Shown in pieces: positions 9,437-18,307 of a stretch of 35,279 bases of DNA. Every line of letters begins with the position of its first letter. Position 1 is the first letter of the stretch. A program made the translations under genes and the position numbers. The stretch is from Candidatus Zhuqueibacterota bacterium. GTDB lineage: Bacteria; Zhuqueibacterota; Zhuqueibacteria; Residuimicrobiales; Oceaniaggregativiventaceae. The stretch covers positions 1 to 35,279 of the forward strand of contig JAFGJN010000093.1 in NCBI GenBank assembly GCA_016929055.1, read 5' to 3'. The notes under the pieces are model-generated. The model saw only the letters and a list, made by a program, of their open reading frames with translations, searched no databases and was not told the DNA's origin.

Positions 9437-10195
9437 GTGATTTATACCAAACAATTGACCAAAGTGTTCGGTGAAACCGTTGCGGTTGATCAGCTGCATC
9501 TGGATGTCGAAAAGGAGCTGTTCATTTTTTTGGGGCCGAACGGTGCCGGCAAGACCACTACGATTAAAATGCTGACCGGTTTGCTCCGCCCCACACAGGG
9601 GAGTATTCGAATTGGCGGTATCGATATGCTGAAGGATCCGCTCGGAGCAAAACGTCTGATCGGCTATGTTCCGGAACAACCGCATCTGTACGAAAAATTG
9701 ACGGCTGTTGAATTTATTCTTTTTTTGGCCGATATCCATCGTGTTCCTCGCCGCGAAGCTCTGCGCCGAATGCAACGCTATTTCGAATTGTTCGATCTGA
9801 TCGATACCTCCGCAGCTCTTATCGAAGAGTTGTCCCATGGCACCAAACAAAAGGTGGCCCTCGCGGGTGCGCTCATCGCCGATCCGCAGGTATTGGTTCT
9901 GGATGAACCCACAGTCGGTCTCGATCCCAAATCCGCTCATCGCTTAAAAGATCTGTTGCGCCATCTGGTCGGCCGTGGCCGAACGATTTTTATGTCAACC
10001 CATATCCTCGAATTGGCCGAACGGATGTGCGATCGAATCGGTATCATTCACAAGGGTCGATTGCTGGCGGTGAACACCTTGGACGGTTTAAGGAACCAGG
10101 CCGCCTCTTCAGCTCACACTCTGGAAGATATTTTCCTGCAACTGACCGGAGAAGAAAACACCTCTGCTTTTCACACTGGTTTTTTAGAGGAGTAA
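9437..10195 (+). CDS. ABC transporter ATP-binding protein (ABC-2 exporter type)
   Basis: 252-aa nucleotide-binding subunit. Walker A GPNGAGKT at residues 33-40, Q-loop PEQPHLYEKLT, signature LSHGTKQK (the non-canonical LSGGQ form common in ABC-2 exporters) at 132-139, Walker B VLVLDEPTVGLDP, and switch STHILE. The GTG at 9437 is chosen because AGGATGG lies 7-8 bases upstream and the protein then begins with the usual IYTKQLTKVFGE; the open frame upstream overlaps lepA. It is followed within 6 bp by its presumed permease. Substrate unknown. Confidence 0.92.
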   Translation: MIYTKQLTKVFGETVAVDQLHLDVEKELFIFLGPNGAGKTTTIKMLTGLLRPTQGSIRIGGIDMLKDPLGAKRLIGYVPEQPHLYEKLTAVEFILFLADIHRVPRREALRRMQRYFELFDLIDTSAALIEELSHGTKQKVALAGALIADPQVLVLDEPTVGLDPKSAHRLKDLLRHLVGRGRTIFMSTHILELAERMCDRIGIIHKGRLLAVNTLDGLRNQAASSAHTLEDIFLQLTGEENTSAFHTGFLEE

Positions 10196-10201
10196 AGGCG
10201 G

Positions 10202-11809
10202 GTGTGGGCCTGTATCAAAATCCGTTTGCGCTGTGCCTGGAATACCCTGTCGCAACAGAAAAGCCGACTGCGCCGAATCACTCCGATCCTGGCGTTGCTG
10301 TTGCCTGTTATCCTGTTGCGACAAAACCTTTTGCTTTTCGCATCATGGAGGGCATTGCCGGTCGATGTCGATTTGTTGATTTTGAATTTTTTACATCTTT
10401 CTTTTTTAGCGCTGTTTATCGTTTTGTTTTGTTCAAGTGTTTCGGTGGCGATTCATACCCACTTTATGTCCAAAGATTTGCCGTTGCTGATGAGCCAGCC
10501 GATCCCCCCTTGGCAGATTATGACTGTCAAGCAGCTCGAAACCGCTTTTGCAGGGGCACTGCTCTATCTTTATTTCGGAATACCGCTTTTGCTTGCTGTT
10601 GGCATTCATTATCAGGTCGGCATCGGCTATTATGTGATTCTTTTGCCCGTTTCCGCCGCATTTTTGCTGCTCTCCATTCAGTTGGCGATTCTTTTCGCGT
10701 CTCTGCTGATCTCTCTTGTGCCGCAAAAACAGGCCCGGCGCTGGTCGATGGCGATTTTTGCGCTGGTTATGCTCGTCATGTGGGGCGGTTTTTATGGGAT
10801 ACAGATGTCGCGTTACGATCCCGGTTCCGCTTCTTTTCAATTGCAGCGAGTTCAGCGTTTGGTGGATTTTCGCCCTCCGGCGCTGACAGTCTATTTGCCA
10901 GCTACATGGGTCAAAGATGTTTTGCATCTTTTTTTACCGCTTTCAGGAGAGGCCAAGAGTATCTGGCCGGCGTTCCAACTGGCCGTAGCGGTGCCGATCG
11001 TGGGCGGAGCCGCTGTCGCCGCGAGCTTGTTGGTGTGGCGCAATGATCGTCGGGGGTTGTCAGTTCAAAAGGGTGCAACGGGTTTTTACGAGAGAATTCA
11101 CAAAACCTCACATCGTCAGGTTTCGATAACCCGGGCCTTATTTTCCAAAGATCTCAAGATGTTCCGTCGCGATCTGCGTCTTTTCATGCAGATCGTTTTT
11201 TATCCGGCGATCGTGGTGATTTATGCCATGATGATGCCCCCGGTCAGTTCAGGATCCGGATTCGAGATGCTTTCGCCTTTTATCGTGTTGAGTTTTTTGG
11301 GCGGGTTGGTGGCTTTGAACACCGGCAGTTTGCTTTTACCGTTGGAAGGCATCTCTATTATCTATATCAAAAGTTCTGCCCTGTCGGTGAGGCGGGTTGT
11401 TTGGAGCAAGCTTTTTGAAGCATCGGCTTTTGCCGCGCTTGGCCTGATGACTGCTCTTTTGATTCTGGTGATCAAAGAGCGAATTACAGGTGCTCAGGCG
11501 CTTTTTGTTTCGTTCCTGTTGTTGACCGTTGTTCTGTCCGCTTCGACGATCGGACTCTTGATCGGTGTCTTTTTCGGCGAATTTAAATGGGAACGGGTCA
11601 ATCGGATCGTCTCGCTCAGCGGACATTTTCTTTCGCTTTTCTGTTATTCATTCTATCTCGGTCTGTCCGCCCTGATTGTGGCCGGCGGGATTTATATCGA
11701 AATGAGTGCCGCCGCTATTTTATTCTTTTTAGCGTTATCCGGCCTTTTGGTTTTTCTCGGAACACAAAAGGTTGTCGAGCGGTTAGACTCTATTGACTGG
11801 AAGGTCTAA
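10202..11809 (+). CDS. ABC-2-type transporter permease, multi-pass membrane protein
   Basis: 535-aa integral membrane protein with roughly 10-12 hydrophobic segments in two halves, e.g. LLILNFLHLSFLALFIVLF, LPVSAAFLLLSIQLAILFA and AAAILFFLALSGLLVFLG. The central cytoplasmic stretch (NDRRGLSVQKGATGFYERIHK) links the halves. Starts at GTG 10202, 6 bp after the ATPase stop, with AGGAG inside the end of that gene, so translation is probably coupled. It resembles putative ABC exporter permeases associated with the preceding kind of ATPase; substrate cannot be told. A 339-aa frame inside it (10027-11046) is a shadow. Confidence 0.85.
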   Translation: MWACIKIRLRCAWNTLSQQKSRLRRITPILALLLPVILLRQNLLLFASWRALPVDVDLLILNFLHLSFLALFIVLFCSSVSVAIHTHFMSKDLPLLMSQPIPPWQIMTVKQLETAFAGALLYLYFGIPLLLAVGIHYQVGIGYYVILLPVSAAFLLLSIQLAILFASLLISLVPQKQARRWSMAIFALVMLVMWGGFYGIQMSRYDPGSASFQLQRVQRLVDFRPPALTVYLPATWVKDVLHLFLPLSGEAKSIWPAFQLAVAVPIVGGAAVAASLLVWRNDRRGLSVQKGATGFYERIHKTSHRQVSITRALFSKDLKMFRRDLRLFMQIVFYPAIVVIYAMMMPPVSSGSGFEMLSPFIVLSFLGGLVALNTGSLLLPLEGISIIYIKSSALSVRRVVWSKLFEASAFAALGLMTALLILVIKERITGAQALFVSFLLLTVVLSASTIGLLIGVFFGEFKWERVNRIVSLSGHFLSLFCYSFYLGLSALIVAGGIYIEMSAAAILFFLALSGLLVFLGTQKVVERLDSIDWKV

Positions 11810-11858
11810 TCGAGAATGAAATTTTTGTTGTTTTTTTTGAACCGGCAGAAGCATCTGA

Positions 11859-11878
11859 TCCTGTTTTTGCCAACAGGA
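11859..11878 (+). other. Hairpin between permease gene and lepB
   Basis: Perfect 7-bp stem TCCTGTT / AACAGGA with loop TTTGCC, 37 bp before lepB. No U-tract follows, so it is not a clear terminator. It could modulate lepB expression or stabilise RNA. Confidence 0.35.
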
Positions 11879-11915
11879 CCAGAAACCCCAGCCTAAAAGT
11901 GGAGCGAAGGAGGAG

Positions 11916-12647
11916 ATGAACAAAAAATTTAAGAGTCCGATCGGTGAATATATAGAGGCTTTTGCCATCGCTCTGATCGCGGCTCTGATTTTGCGCGCTC
12001 TGGTTGTGCAGGCTTTTCGCATACCGACAGGATCCATGAAAGACACTCTCTTGATCGGCGATTTTTTACTGGTGAACAAGTTTATTTATGGCGTCAAGAC
12101 ACCCGATCGCGTTCCTTTCACCGATATCGACCTTCCTTCATTAAAGTTGCCGGGATTTAAAAAGCCGGAACGGAGCGAAATAATCGTGTTCAAATATCCG
12201 CTCAATCCCAAACAGGACTATATCAAACGGTGTATCGGTTTGCCCGGAGATACCATCGAGGTGCGCAAGGGAATCGTCTATATCAACAATCGGCCGGAGG
12301 GTGAAATCACGCGAATCGATTCGCGTGTTTATGATCTCGAAGAGCGGCGAATGATGGACTATTATCGGGTTCAAACAGGAACCGGTCGTTCCTATACCAT
12401 TCGTCATTACAGCGATGCCAATCTCAACAACGACAATTATGGGCCGGTCGTAGTGCCGAGTGATCATCTTTTCATGATGGGCGACAACCGCGACAACAGC
12501 TCGGACAGCCGTTATTGGGGTTTTATGCCCATGGAAAATCTGGTCGGACGGGCAATGGTCATCTATATGTCCTGGGACAGCGTTCCACCTTTATGGAATC
12601 CATTCGCCAAGATTCGCTGGAGCCGAATCTTTGGGGTGATACGGTAA
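11916..12647 (+). CDS. lepB: Signal peptidase I
   Basis: Membrane-anchored serine/lysine protease (family S26) that removes signal peptides from secreted proteins. 243 aa. A transmembrane segment at residues about 14-33 is followed by box B PTGSMKDTL with catalytic Ser40, then box D DYIKRCIGLPGD with catalytic Lys104, and box E MGDNRDNSSDSRYWG. One transmembrane anchor, as in many non-enteric bacteria. Excellent ribosome site GGAGGAG just upstream of the ATG. hemW starts 4 bp after its stop. Confidence 0.96.
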   Translation: MNKKFKSPIGEYIEAFAIALIAALILRALVVQAFRIPTGSMKDTLLIGDFLLVNKFIYGVKTPDRVPFTDIDLPSLKLPGFKKPERSEIIVFKYPLNPKQDYIKRCIGLPGDTIEVRKGIVYINNRPEGEITRIDSRVYDLEERRMMDYYRVQTGTGRSYTIRHYSDANLNNDNYGPVVVPSDHLFMMGDNRDNSSDSRYWGFMPMENLVGRAMVIYMSWDSVPPLWNPFAKIRWSRIFGVIR

Positions 12648-12651
12648 ACGA

Positions 12652-13857
12652 ATGGGGGAACTTGCCCTTTATATACACATCCCTTTTTGTCGCCGAAAAT
12701 GTGGCTATTGCGATTTTTATTCGGTGACACAGCTGCATTTGATACCCCGCTACATAGCCGCACTCGTGGGCGAAATCGATTGTGTAGCTTTCCGAATGCG
12801 GGACAAAGCGTATGCGGTGCGCTCCATCTATATCGGCGGAGGCACCCCTTCATTACTCTCTCCGGATGATCTATCCACTCTTTTGCGGGTTATTCGAAAT
12901 AGTTTTTCTGTCGATGCGGATATCGAAATAGCCTGTGAGGCAAATCCCGGAACGCTGAGCGCCGAATGGCTCGCCGGTTTACGGAGGACGGGCGTGAATC
13001 GGTTAACGCTTGGCGTGCAGAGTTTTCGGGATGCGGACTTGCAGCGACTCGGCCGCATTCATGATTCGAATGCCGCATGCGATTCGATTCGTTCAGCCAG
13101 AAACGCCGGTTTTACCAATCTGGGTATCGATTTGATCTTCGCCGTGCCCGGGCAGACCCGGCGAGCCTGGCAGGAAAATCTCGAACAAGCTCTCTCGTTC
13201 CAACTCGAACATCTCTCCTTGTATGGTTTGACCGTCGAGCCCGCTACACCATTGGCTGCCTCCGTCGACAGGGGCGAGATAAAACTGTGTCCGGAAGAGC
13301 TGCAGCGGGAAATGATGCTCGATGCCATGCACCTTCTGCCTCAGGCGGGATATGACCACTATGAACTGTCCAACTATGCACGACGTGGATTTGCATCCCG
13401 TCACAATTGTGCTTATTGGCAGGGAATGCCGTATTGCGGTTTCGGCGCTTCAGCTCATTCGTTCGACGGAAAAAGCCGTTGGTGGAATTCCCCGGATGTA
13501 GAAGGGTATTGTCTGGCGATCGAATCCGGTCGGGCCGCGACCGCCGAGCATGAAGATTTGACCGGTGAACAAGCGCTTTTAGAAATGATATTATTGGGAT
13601 TGCGTCTCAAGACCGGCATCGATAGCCATCGTTGGCATGTAGCGACGGATAGCGATTTGTTCGAATTTGCGAGAAAAGGAAAATTGACAATCGCCGAACA
13701 AGCCCCGGCATTTTCGCCCTCTGGCGATGGTCGACTTTTGACTCACATCGATCAGTCGCTCTGTCTGACAGAGGAAGGCGTCTTGCTCTATGACGCGGTC
13801 TGCGAAAAATTGGCAGCCGGAGTTCAATTGCGGGCTGATGCGGAGCGGACGCATTGA
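12652..13857 (+). CDS. hemW: Radical SAM haem chaperone HemW (HemN-like)
   Basis: 401-aa radical SAM protein of the HemW/YggW family, which binds haem and delivers it to respiratory enzymes; often mis-named coproporphyrinogen III oxidase. The CRRKCGYCDF motif (Cys13, Cys17, Cys20) binds the 4Fe-4S cluster. GGGTPSLL (residues 62-69) contacts SAM, and LTLGVQSF and the HNCAYWQG motif are typical. The fourth cysteine of true HemN (CxxxCxxCxC) is absent, supporting HemW. The C-terminal HemN domain runs from about residue 285. Very close to lepB, probably co-transcribed. Confidence 0.93.
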   Translation: MGELALYIHIPFCRRKCGYCDFYSVTQLHLIPRYIAALVGEIDCVAFRMRDKAYAVRSIYIGGGTPSLLSPDDLSTLLRVIRNSFSVDADIEIACEANPGTLSAEWLAGLRRTGVNRLTLGVQSFRDADLQRLGRIHDSNAACDSIRSARNAGFTNLGIDLIFAVPGQTRRAWQENLEQALSFQLEHLSLYGLTVEPATPLAASVDRGEIKLCPEELQREMMLDAMHLLPQAGYDHYELSNYARRGFASRHNCAYWQGMPYCGFGASAHSFDGKSRWWNSPDVEGYCLAIESGRAATAEHEDLTGEQALLEMILLGLRLKTGIDSHRWHVATDSDLFEFARKGKLTIAEQAPAFSPSGDGRLLTHIDQSLCLTEEGVLLYDAVCEKLAAGVQLRADAERTH

Positions 13858-13970
13858 AAAGCGGTTGTTTTTTTAAGCCGATTGTCGTAAGATTTAGTAT
13901 GTTTTGTTTTCAGGTCGGGTCAATGTAGGTCAAGCCCAATTGGCCGTGGATTATTCAGTGGAGTCGCATC

Positions 13971-15227
13971 ATGGGGCAAACATTTGCAGAAAAGATTCTT
14001 GGTCGTCTGGCCGGGAAAACGGTGGTGCCGGGCGAGATCGTTCAGGTCTCACCGGATTTTGCCATGAGCCATGACAACACGGCGGCGATAGTCAAAACCT
14101 GGCAAGAGATCGGGGTTTCGCGTGTTGAAAATCCCGATCGCCACGTTGTGGTGTTGGATCATTGCGTTCCGGCGGCGAATGAAAAATTCGCCCAAAATCA
14201 CAAAGAGATTCGCCAATTCGTAAAAGAGCAGGGTATTCGAAATTTTTACGATATTGAAAGAGGTATTTGTCACCAAGTTTTATGCGAGGAAGGATTCGCG
14301 CTCCCCGGCAAGCTGATTGTCGGCAGTGATTCGCACACCACGACTTATGGCGCATTCGGTGCTTTTTCCACGGGAATTGGGCGCAGCGAAATGGCCGCCA
14401 TTTTGGCGACCGGCCAGATCTGGCTGCGGGTTCCAGAAACGATGAAAATTGTCGTACGGGGCGTTCCACCCAAAGGTGTTTCCGCCAAGGATATCATGCT
14501 GCATATCATTGGCAGTGTCGGCGCAGACGGGGCGTTGTATAAATCGGTTTGGTTCACCGGTCCGACCATTGAAGCCCTGACCATCGATAGCCGAATGGTT
14601 TTGACAAATATGGCGGTCGAGATGGGCGCGAAAAATGGATACATGGAACCGGACAGCAAAACCCTGGCATTCCTGGATGGCCGGGCCAAGACCGGTTTCG
14701 AGCCTGTTTATTCAGATGCGGATGCCGAATTCGATCAGGTGCTGGAATTCGACGTCAGCAATCTGGCCCCACAGATTGCCTGTCCGCATACGGTCGACAA
14801 TGTTTGTCCAGTCGATCAGGTGGCCGGCAAAACAATCCATCAGATTTTCTTTGGTTCCTGCACCAATGCGAGACTCGAAGATTTTGCAGTTGTCGCTTCA
14901 GTCCTCGAGGGAAAACGCATCCATCCAGATATCCGTATGATTGTCATTCCGGCTTCAAAGCAGGTGTTGCAGCAGGCACTGAAGGCGGGCTTTATTTCCA
15001 CTCTTGTCGATGCGGGTGCGGTTTTGGTCAATACCGGTTGTGGCCCTTGTATGGGAAACCACGAGGGTGTACTGGCACCCCAGGAAGTTACACTCAGTAC
15101 ATCGAATCGAAATTTTAAAGGGCGTTTCGGCTGCAAAGAGGCGGAAATCTATCTCTGTAGTCCTTTGACCGCAGCCGTCAGTGCCTTGACCGGTAAAATC
15201 ACTGATTCTCGTTCCAGCATCAAATAA
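13971..15227 (+). CDS. leuC: 3-isopropylmalate dehydratase / homoaconitase family, large subunit
   Basis: 418-aa aconitase-superfamily large subunit of the archaeal/clostridial-type LeuC-HacA group. It binds a 4Fe-4S cluster through Cys297 ([11 protein letters not shown]), Cys357 and Cys360 (GCGPCMG). Other hallmarks are [21 protein letters not shown] and [15 protein letters not shown]. With the small subunit 16 bp downstream it would isomerise 2-isopropylmalate, or a related hydroxyacid. No leuA, leuB or lysine-pathway gene lies nearby, so substrate assignment rests on family only. The ATG lacks a strong ribosome site; GTGGAG is 8-13 nt upstream. Confidence 0.88.
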   Translation: MGQTFAEKILGRLAGKTVVPGEIVQVSPDFAMSHDNTAAIVKTWQEIGVSRVENPDRHVVVLDHCVPAANEKFAQNHKEIRQFVKEQGIRNFYDIERGICHQVLCEEGFALPGKLIVGSDSHTTTYGAFGAFSTGIGRSEMAAILATGQIWLRVPETMKIVVRGVPPKGVSAKDIMLHIIGSVGADGALYKSVWFTGPTIEALTIDSRMVLTNMAVEMGAKNGYMEPDSKTLAFLDGRAKTGFEPVYSDADAEFDQVLEFDVSNLAPQIACPHTVDNVCPVDQVAGKTIHQIFFGSCTNARLEDFAVVASVLEGKRIHPDIRMIVIPASKQVLQQALKAGFISTLVDAGAVLVNTGCGPCMGNHEGVLAPQEVTLSTSNRNFKGRFGCKEAEIYLCSPLTAAVSALTGKITDSRSSIK

Positions 15228-15243
15228 CGGCGGAGGAATTTCC

Positions 15244-15756
15244 ATGCAATTGATCACAGGTCGTGTCTGGAAATATGGAGACGACGTCAATACAGATGTG
15301 ATTTTCCCGGGCAAATACACCTATACCGTCACCGATCCACAAGAGATGGCTAAAATCGCCTTTGAGGATCTGGATCCGAACTTCGCCAAACAAGTTCAAC
15401 CTGGCGATGTCATTGTCGCCGGAAAGAATTTCGGTTGCGGTAGCTCGCGCGAACAGGCAGCTTTTTGTTTTAAATATGCACGTGTGGGTGCCGTTGTGGC
15501 GCGATCCTTCTCCCGACTTTATTTTCGCAACTGCATCAATGCCGGATTGCCAGCGCTGACTTTACCGCAATCACCCGATTTGTTCCAGCCGGGTGAGCAG
15601 ATCACCATCGACCTGCAGATGGGCCGAATATTCTGTGCCGCCGGAGAATACTCTTTTCCTCCGTTGCCGAATGCAGTTTTGGGCATTTTTCAGCAGGGTG
15701 GGCTGATACCCTATACGCGCAAATCTCTGGGATTGGACGGAGCGAACCAGCGATAA
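15244..15756 (+). CDS. leuD: 3-isopropylmalate dehydratase / homoaconitase family, small subunit
   Basis: 170-aa swivelling small subunit. [20 protein letters not shown] is the substrate-phosphate/carboxylate-binding loop of the family, and [10 protein letters not shown] is the start of the specificity loop. That loop reads KYTYTVT (residues 24-30), unlike the YLRT type of homoaconitase; the arginine is absent, which leans toward isopropylmalate or another substrate. GGCGGAGGAATTT provides a good ribosome site. Pairs with the upstream large subunit. Confidence 0.88.
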   Translation: MQLITGRVWKYGDDVNTDVIFPGKYTYTVTDPQEMAKIAFEDLDPNFAKQVQPGDVIVAGKNFGCGSSREQAAFCFKYARVGAVVARSFSRLYFRNCINAGLPALTLPQSPDLFQPGEQITIDLQMGRIFCAAGEYSFPPLPNAVLGIFQQGGLIPYTRKSLGLDGANQR

Positions 15757-15764
15757 AGGATTCG

Positions 15765-16271
15765 ATGATTCACAACAAAACTGAAGCTTATCGATGGGCG
15801 GCCGCGCGGGTGCGGGCGCAAACCGTTCGCCATGTTGACTTGGTCGCCACCCTGGCCAATACCGCAGCGATTCTCAAAGAATACCTGCCTAATTTCTTTT
15901 GGGTCGGATTCTATTTTTTTTGCTCTGACCATCTGTTGCTTGGCCCTTTTCAAGGTCCGCCTGCGTGCGTGCGCCTCTCTTTAGACAAAGGTGTTTGTGC
16001 CGCTGCTGTGCGCGAAAAGCGGACGATTCTAGTGGACAATGTTCACGATTTCGTCGGGCATGTCGCGTGTGACGCCCGATCCAAATCGGAAATCGTTGTT
16101 CCGATCTTTGATCGTCGGAAAGCCCTAAAGGCTGTTCTCGATGTGGACAGCGAAACCGTGGCTGATTTCGACCGGGACGATGAAATTGGGCTGCAACAAA
16201 TCGTACAGCTGTTGCAGGATATCTGGCAACCATCTATCGCAAGCCTCACAGGAAGCCAGATTCGGAAATAA
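15765..16271 (+). CDS. Free methionine-(R)-sulfoxide reductase, GAF domain
   Basis: 168-aa single-GAF protein of the fRMsr family (E. coli YebR/MsrC), which reduces free methionine-R-sulfoxide with thioredoxin-type reductants. The three conserved cysteines are Cys68 (GPPACVRL), Cys78 (GVCAAA) and Cys102 (HVACDA); their spacing of 10 and 24 residues matches the E. coli enzyme. NFFWVGFYF, LGPFQG and SEIVVPIF are family motifs. Follows leuD by 8 bp with weak AAGGA upstream, probably in the same transcript. Confidence 0.92.
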   Translation: MIHNKTEAYRWAAARVRAQTVRHVDLVATLANTAAILKEYLPNFFWVGFYFFCSDHLLLGPFQGPPACVRLSLDKGVCAAAVREKRTILVDNVHDFVGHVACDARSKSEIVVPIFDRRKALKAVLDVDSETVADFDRDDEIGLQQIVQLLQDIWQPSIASLTGSQIRK

Positions 16272-16300
16272 CCGAATTACAACAAATATGATCTATCGCG

Positions 16301-16321
16301 GGAGTCCCATGTTGGGACTCC
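16301..16321 (+). repeat. Hairpin related to the repeat A core
   Basis: GGAGTCCC / GGGACTCC with a 5-nt loop, 29 bp after the fRMsr stop. It has the same stem length and loop length as the repeat A hairpin, differing by one compensatory base-pair change (T-A to A-T). Nothing else recognisable lies before 16435. Confidence 0.5.
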
Positions 16322-16434
16322 ACATACTCTAATTACCGCAAAAACAGCGATCACTTTCACTGATGAAAAGCCAAATTTTCACATTCCTGTCCCAAATAGA
16401 TTTTAGTAGCATTATTAGTCAACTGATAAATAGA

Positions 16435-16563
16435 AACTTGTGCCAAACGGCAAAATAGCGAACCTGACCTGCAGTTTTCATATAAACCTCTACTGTTTTT
16501 AAATCAGATAGGTTGTGTGGTGTCCCCGTTTGGGACACCAGTGAGATTTACAATTTTGCCGTT
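16435..16563 (+). repeat. Intergenic repeat family A, copy 3, with terminal inverted repeats
   Basis: Most complete copy. AACGGCAAAAT at 16446-16456 is exactly inverted as ATTTTGCCGTT at 16553-16563. Between them lie TAGCGAACCTGACCTG, a CTGTTTTTAAATCAGATAGG segment and the hairpin GGTGTCCC / GGGACACC. The paired ends give it the look of a small non-autonomous element, but no target duplication was recognised. Confidence 0.8.
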
Positions 16564-16591
16564 AGTTCGAAATTGTTATTTATTATCATTA

Positions 16592-16615
16592 GGGTTCGGT
16601 TACTGGACATCCGGG
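16592..16615 (+). repeat. Degenerate family B hairpin
   Basis: GGGTTCGGT and CATCCGGG flank a short centre, resembling a decayed GGATTCGGT...ACCGAATCCGGG. As at copy 1, it follows repeat A within 30 bp. A single half-arm CACCGAATC also lies near 16706. Confidence 0.35.
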
Positions 16616-16652
16616 ATTTATTACAAGCAAAGTCATGCTTTGATAATCAATT

Positions 16653-16670
16653 TTGCCAATAATATGGCAA
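16653..16670. promoter_or_regulatory. Palindrome upstream of the lipid A operon
   Basis: Perfect inverted repeat TTGCCA / TGGCAA with a 6-nt AT centre, 66 bp before the first gene. It is operator-like. No clear -35/-10 pair was found beside it. Confidence 0.35.
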
Positions 16671-16735
16671 TATTCGATATTGATTTTTTGAGAAACCGTG
16701 GTTTTCACCGAATCAGGAAGGAAAGGTAGGAGGAC

Positions 16736-17719
16736 ATGCAGAGACTCAAAATTGGATTGGCTGGTGTGGGAAAACTGGGCCAATTCCATTGCAATGCCCT
16801 GTCACAGCTGGCCGAGGCGGAATTGGTCGGTGTTTTCGATATCGACAACAAAGTCGCAGCTCAAGTGGTCGAAACATTTCGCTGTCGCAATTTTTCCAGC
16901 ATCGACGAGTTGATCGCCTCTGTGGATGCAGTGGGTGTCATAGTGCCGACGACCGAACATCTGGCGGTAGCCGGCCGGGCTCTGGAGGCCGGCAAGCCCG
17001 TTTTCGTCGAAAAGCCGATTGCCAGCAGTGTAGCCGAAGCCCATACTTTGGTCGAGATGGCGGCGAAAAACAACCTGACCCTGCAAGTCGGCCATATCGA
17101 ACGTTTCAATCCTGCGATTCGAGCGCTTGAAGGGATTGATTTGCAGCCCCGTTTCATTGAATCGCATCGGTTGGCGCCTTTTGATCCGCGCGGCACTGAT
17201 GTTGCAGTGGTGCTGGATTTGATGATTCACGATCTCGACATCATTCTCAGCCTGGTCGACAGCAAGCTGGAAAAACTCGACGCCAATGGTGTGGCTGTGG
17301 TAAGCGACCAGGTGGATATCGCTAACGTGCGTCTCCAATTTGAGAACGGATGCGTGGCCAATGTCACTGCCAGCCGTATATCGCAGAAAAAGATGCGCAA
17401 GATGCGCTTGTTTCAAAAAGACAGCTATATTTCGATCGATTTTTTGCAGAGATTTTCCGAGATTTTTCAGCTTGTCGATCAAGTCGAGAGTGCTCAGAGC
17501 ACGCTGATACTCGGGCAAATCGAGAGAGGAAGCAATCCCAAACAGATTGTTTATACCAAACCGCCGATTCCGGAAATGGATGCCATGCGGTTCGAATGGC
17601 AGGGTTTTATCTCTTCGGTTCGCCGAGGCAGCCGTCCGGTAGTCAGCGGTGAAGATGGATTGCGGGCTTTACAAGTTGCGGCTGAAATTATCCAGCGCAT
17701 TGAAAACGGGAGGAGATGA
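16736..17719 (+). CDS. Gfo/Idh/MocA-family NAD(P)-dependent oxidoreductase
   Basis: 327-aa oxidoreductase with an N-terminal Rossmann fold (GLAGVGKLGQFH), the conserved EKP motif (VFVEKPIASS, near residue 100), GHIERFNPA and the C-terminal domain motif DLMIHDLDIILSL. Substrates in this family are usually sugars or nucleotide sugars. As the first gene of a lpxB-lpxK operon it may act on an LPS precursor. GnnA, which oxidises UDP-GlcNAc for amide-linked lipid A, is a family member, but no GnnB aminotransferase is next to it here. AGGAGG at the right distance fixes the ATG. Confidence 0.85.
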   Translation: MQRLKIGLAGVGKLGQFHCNALSQLAEAELVGVFDIDNKVAAQVVETFRCRNFSSIDELIASVDAVGVIVPTTEHLAVAGRALEAGKPVFVEKPIASSVAEAHTLVEMAAKNNLTLQVGHIERFNPAIRALEGIDLQPRFIESHRLAPFDPRGTDVAVVLDLMIHDLDIILSLVDSKLEKLDANGVAVVSDQVDIANVRLQFENGCVANVTASRISQKKMRKMRLFQKDSYISIDFLQRFSEIFQLVDQVESAQSTLILGQIERGSNPKQIVYTKPPIPEMDAMRFEWQGFISSVRRGSRPVVSGEDGLRALQVAAEIIQRIENGRR

Positions 17720-18300
17720 TGATGTTACGACGGATCGGCAACTTTTTTTTTCGCAATCGAAGCTACACGCCCATTCCCATTCTTCTTTTGGCATTAATTT
17801 TGGCAGAGCCAAGTGGCAAAAGCCTTTTTTTCGGTTTTTTGATCGTTGTAATGGGTGAAGGTTTACGCCTCTGGGCAATCCGCTATGCCGGCAGCGCGAC
17901 CCGAACCAGCGGCCGTGTGGGGGCAGACGAGCTGGTGACGACCGGCCCTTATGGGCATCTTCGAAATCCTCTCTATCTGGGAAATTTTTTGATCAGTAGC
18001 GGATTGATCGTCATGGCCTGGCCCTGGATGCCCTGGTTTCTCCTGATTGTCTTGGCTTTGACGATATTTCAATACCTGACGATTATTCTGGCTGAGGAAG
18101 AGTTTTTGCGGCAAAAATTTCCACAGGAATATGCAGTTTATGAAAAACATGTGCCACGCATTTTGTTTCGTTTGAAAGGATGGAATGCCGGGAGTCGAAA
18201 ACCGACAAATTGGCGCAAGGCTTTGCACACCGAACGCCGCTCTCTGCAGTCCCAGGCGTCCGTTTCTTTGTTGTTGGTTTTCCTGTGGATCGTGTGTTGA
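17716..18300 (+). CDS. Isoprenylcysteine methyltransferase/phospholipid methyltransferase-like membrane protein
   Basis: 194-aa integral membrane protein with about four to five membrane segments and the ICMT/PEMT signature: TTGPYGHLRNPLYLGNFL, then AEEEFLRQKFPQEYAVYEKHVPR. Family members use SAM to methylate lipids or isoprenyl-cysteines; the substrate is unknown here. Three successive ATGs (17716, 17719, 17722) overlap the oxidoreductase stop; spacing from GGGAGGAG suggests 17722 may be the one used. Ends 8 bp before lpxB. Confidence 0.82.
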   Translation: MMMLRRIGNFFFRNRSYTPIPILLLALILAEPSGKSLFFGFLIVVMGEGLRLWAIRYAGSATRTSGRVGADELVTTGPYGHLRNPLYLGNFLISSGLIVMAWPWMPWFLLIVLALTIFQYLTIILAEEEFLRQKFPQEYAVYEKHVPRILFRLKGWNAGSRKPTNWRKALHTERRSLQSQASVSLLLVFLWIVC

Positions 18301-18307
18301 GGTTGCA

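Noticed and set aside
10027-11046. 339-codon plus-strand frame across the ABC ATPase and permease genes
   Set aside because: Overlaps two genes with clear motifs and tight coupling; its translation is a frame-shifted shadow.
1-16563. CRISPR array
   Set aside because: The repeats are about 115 bp, thousands of bases apart and have no regular spacers; no cas gene is present.
16272-16735. Insertion sequence
   Set aside because: Repeat A copy 3 has paired ends but only ~120 bp and no transposase; at most a non-autonomous element.
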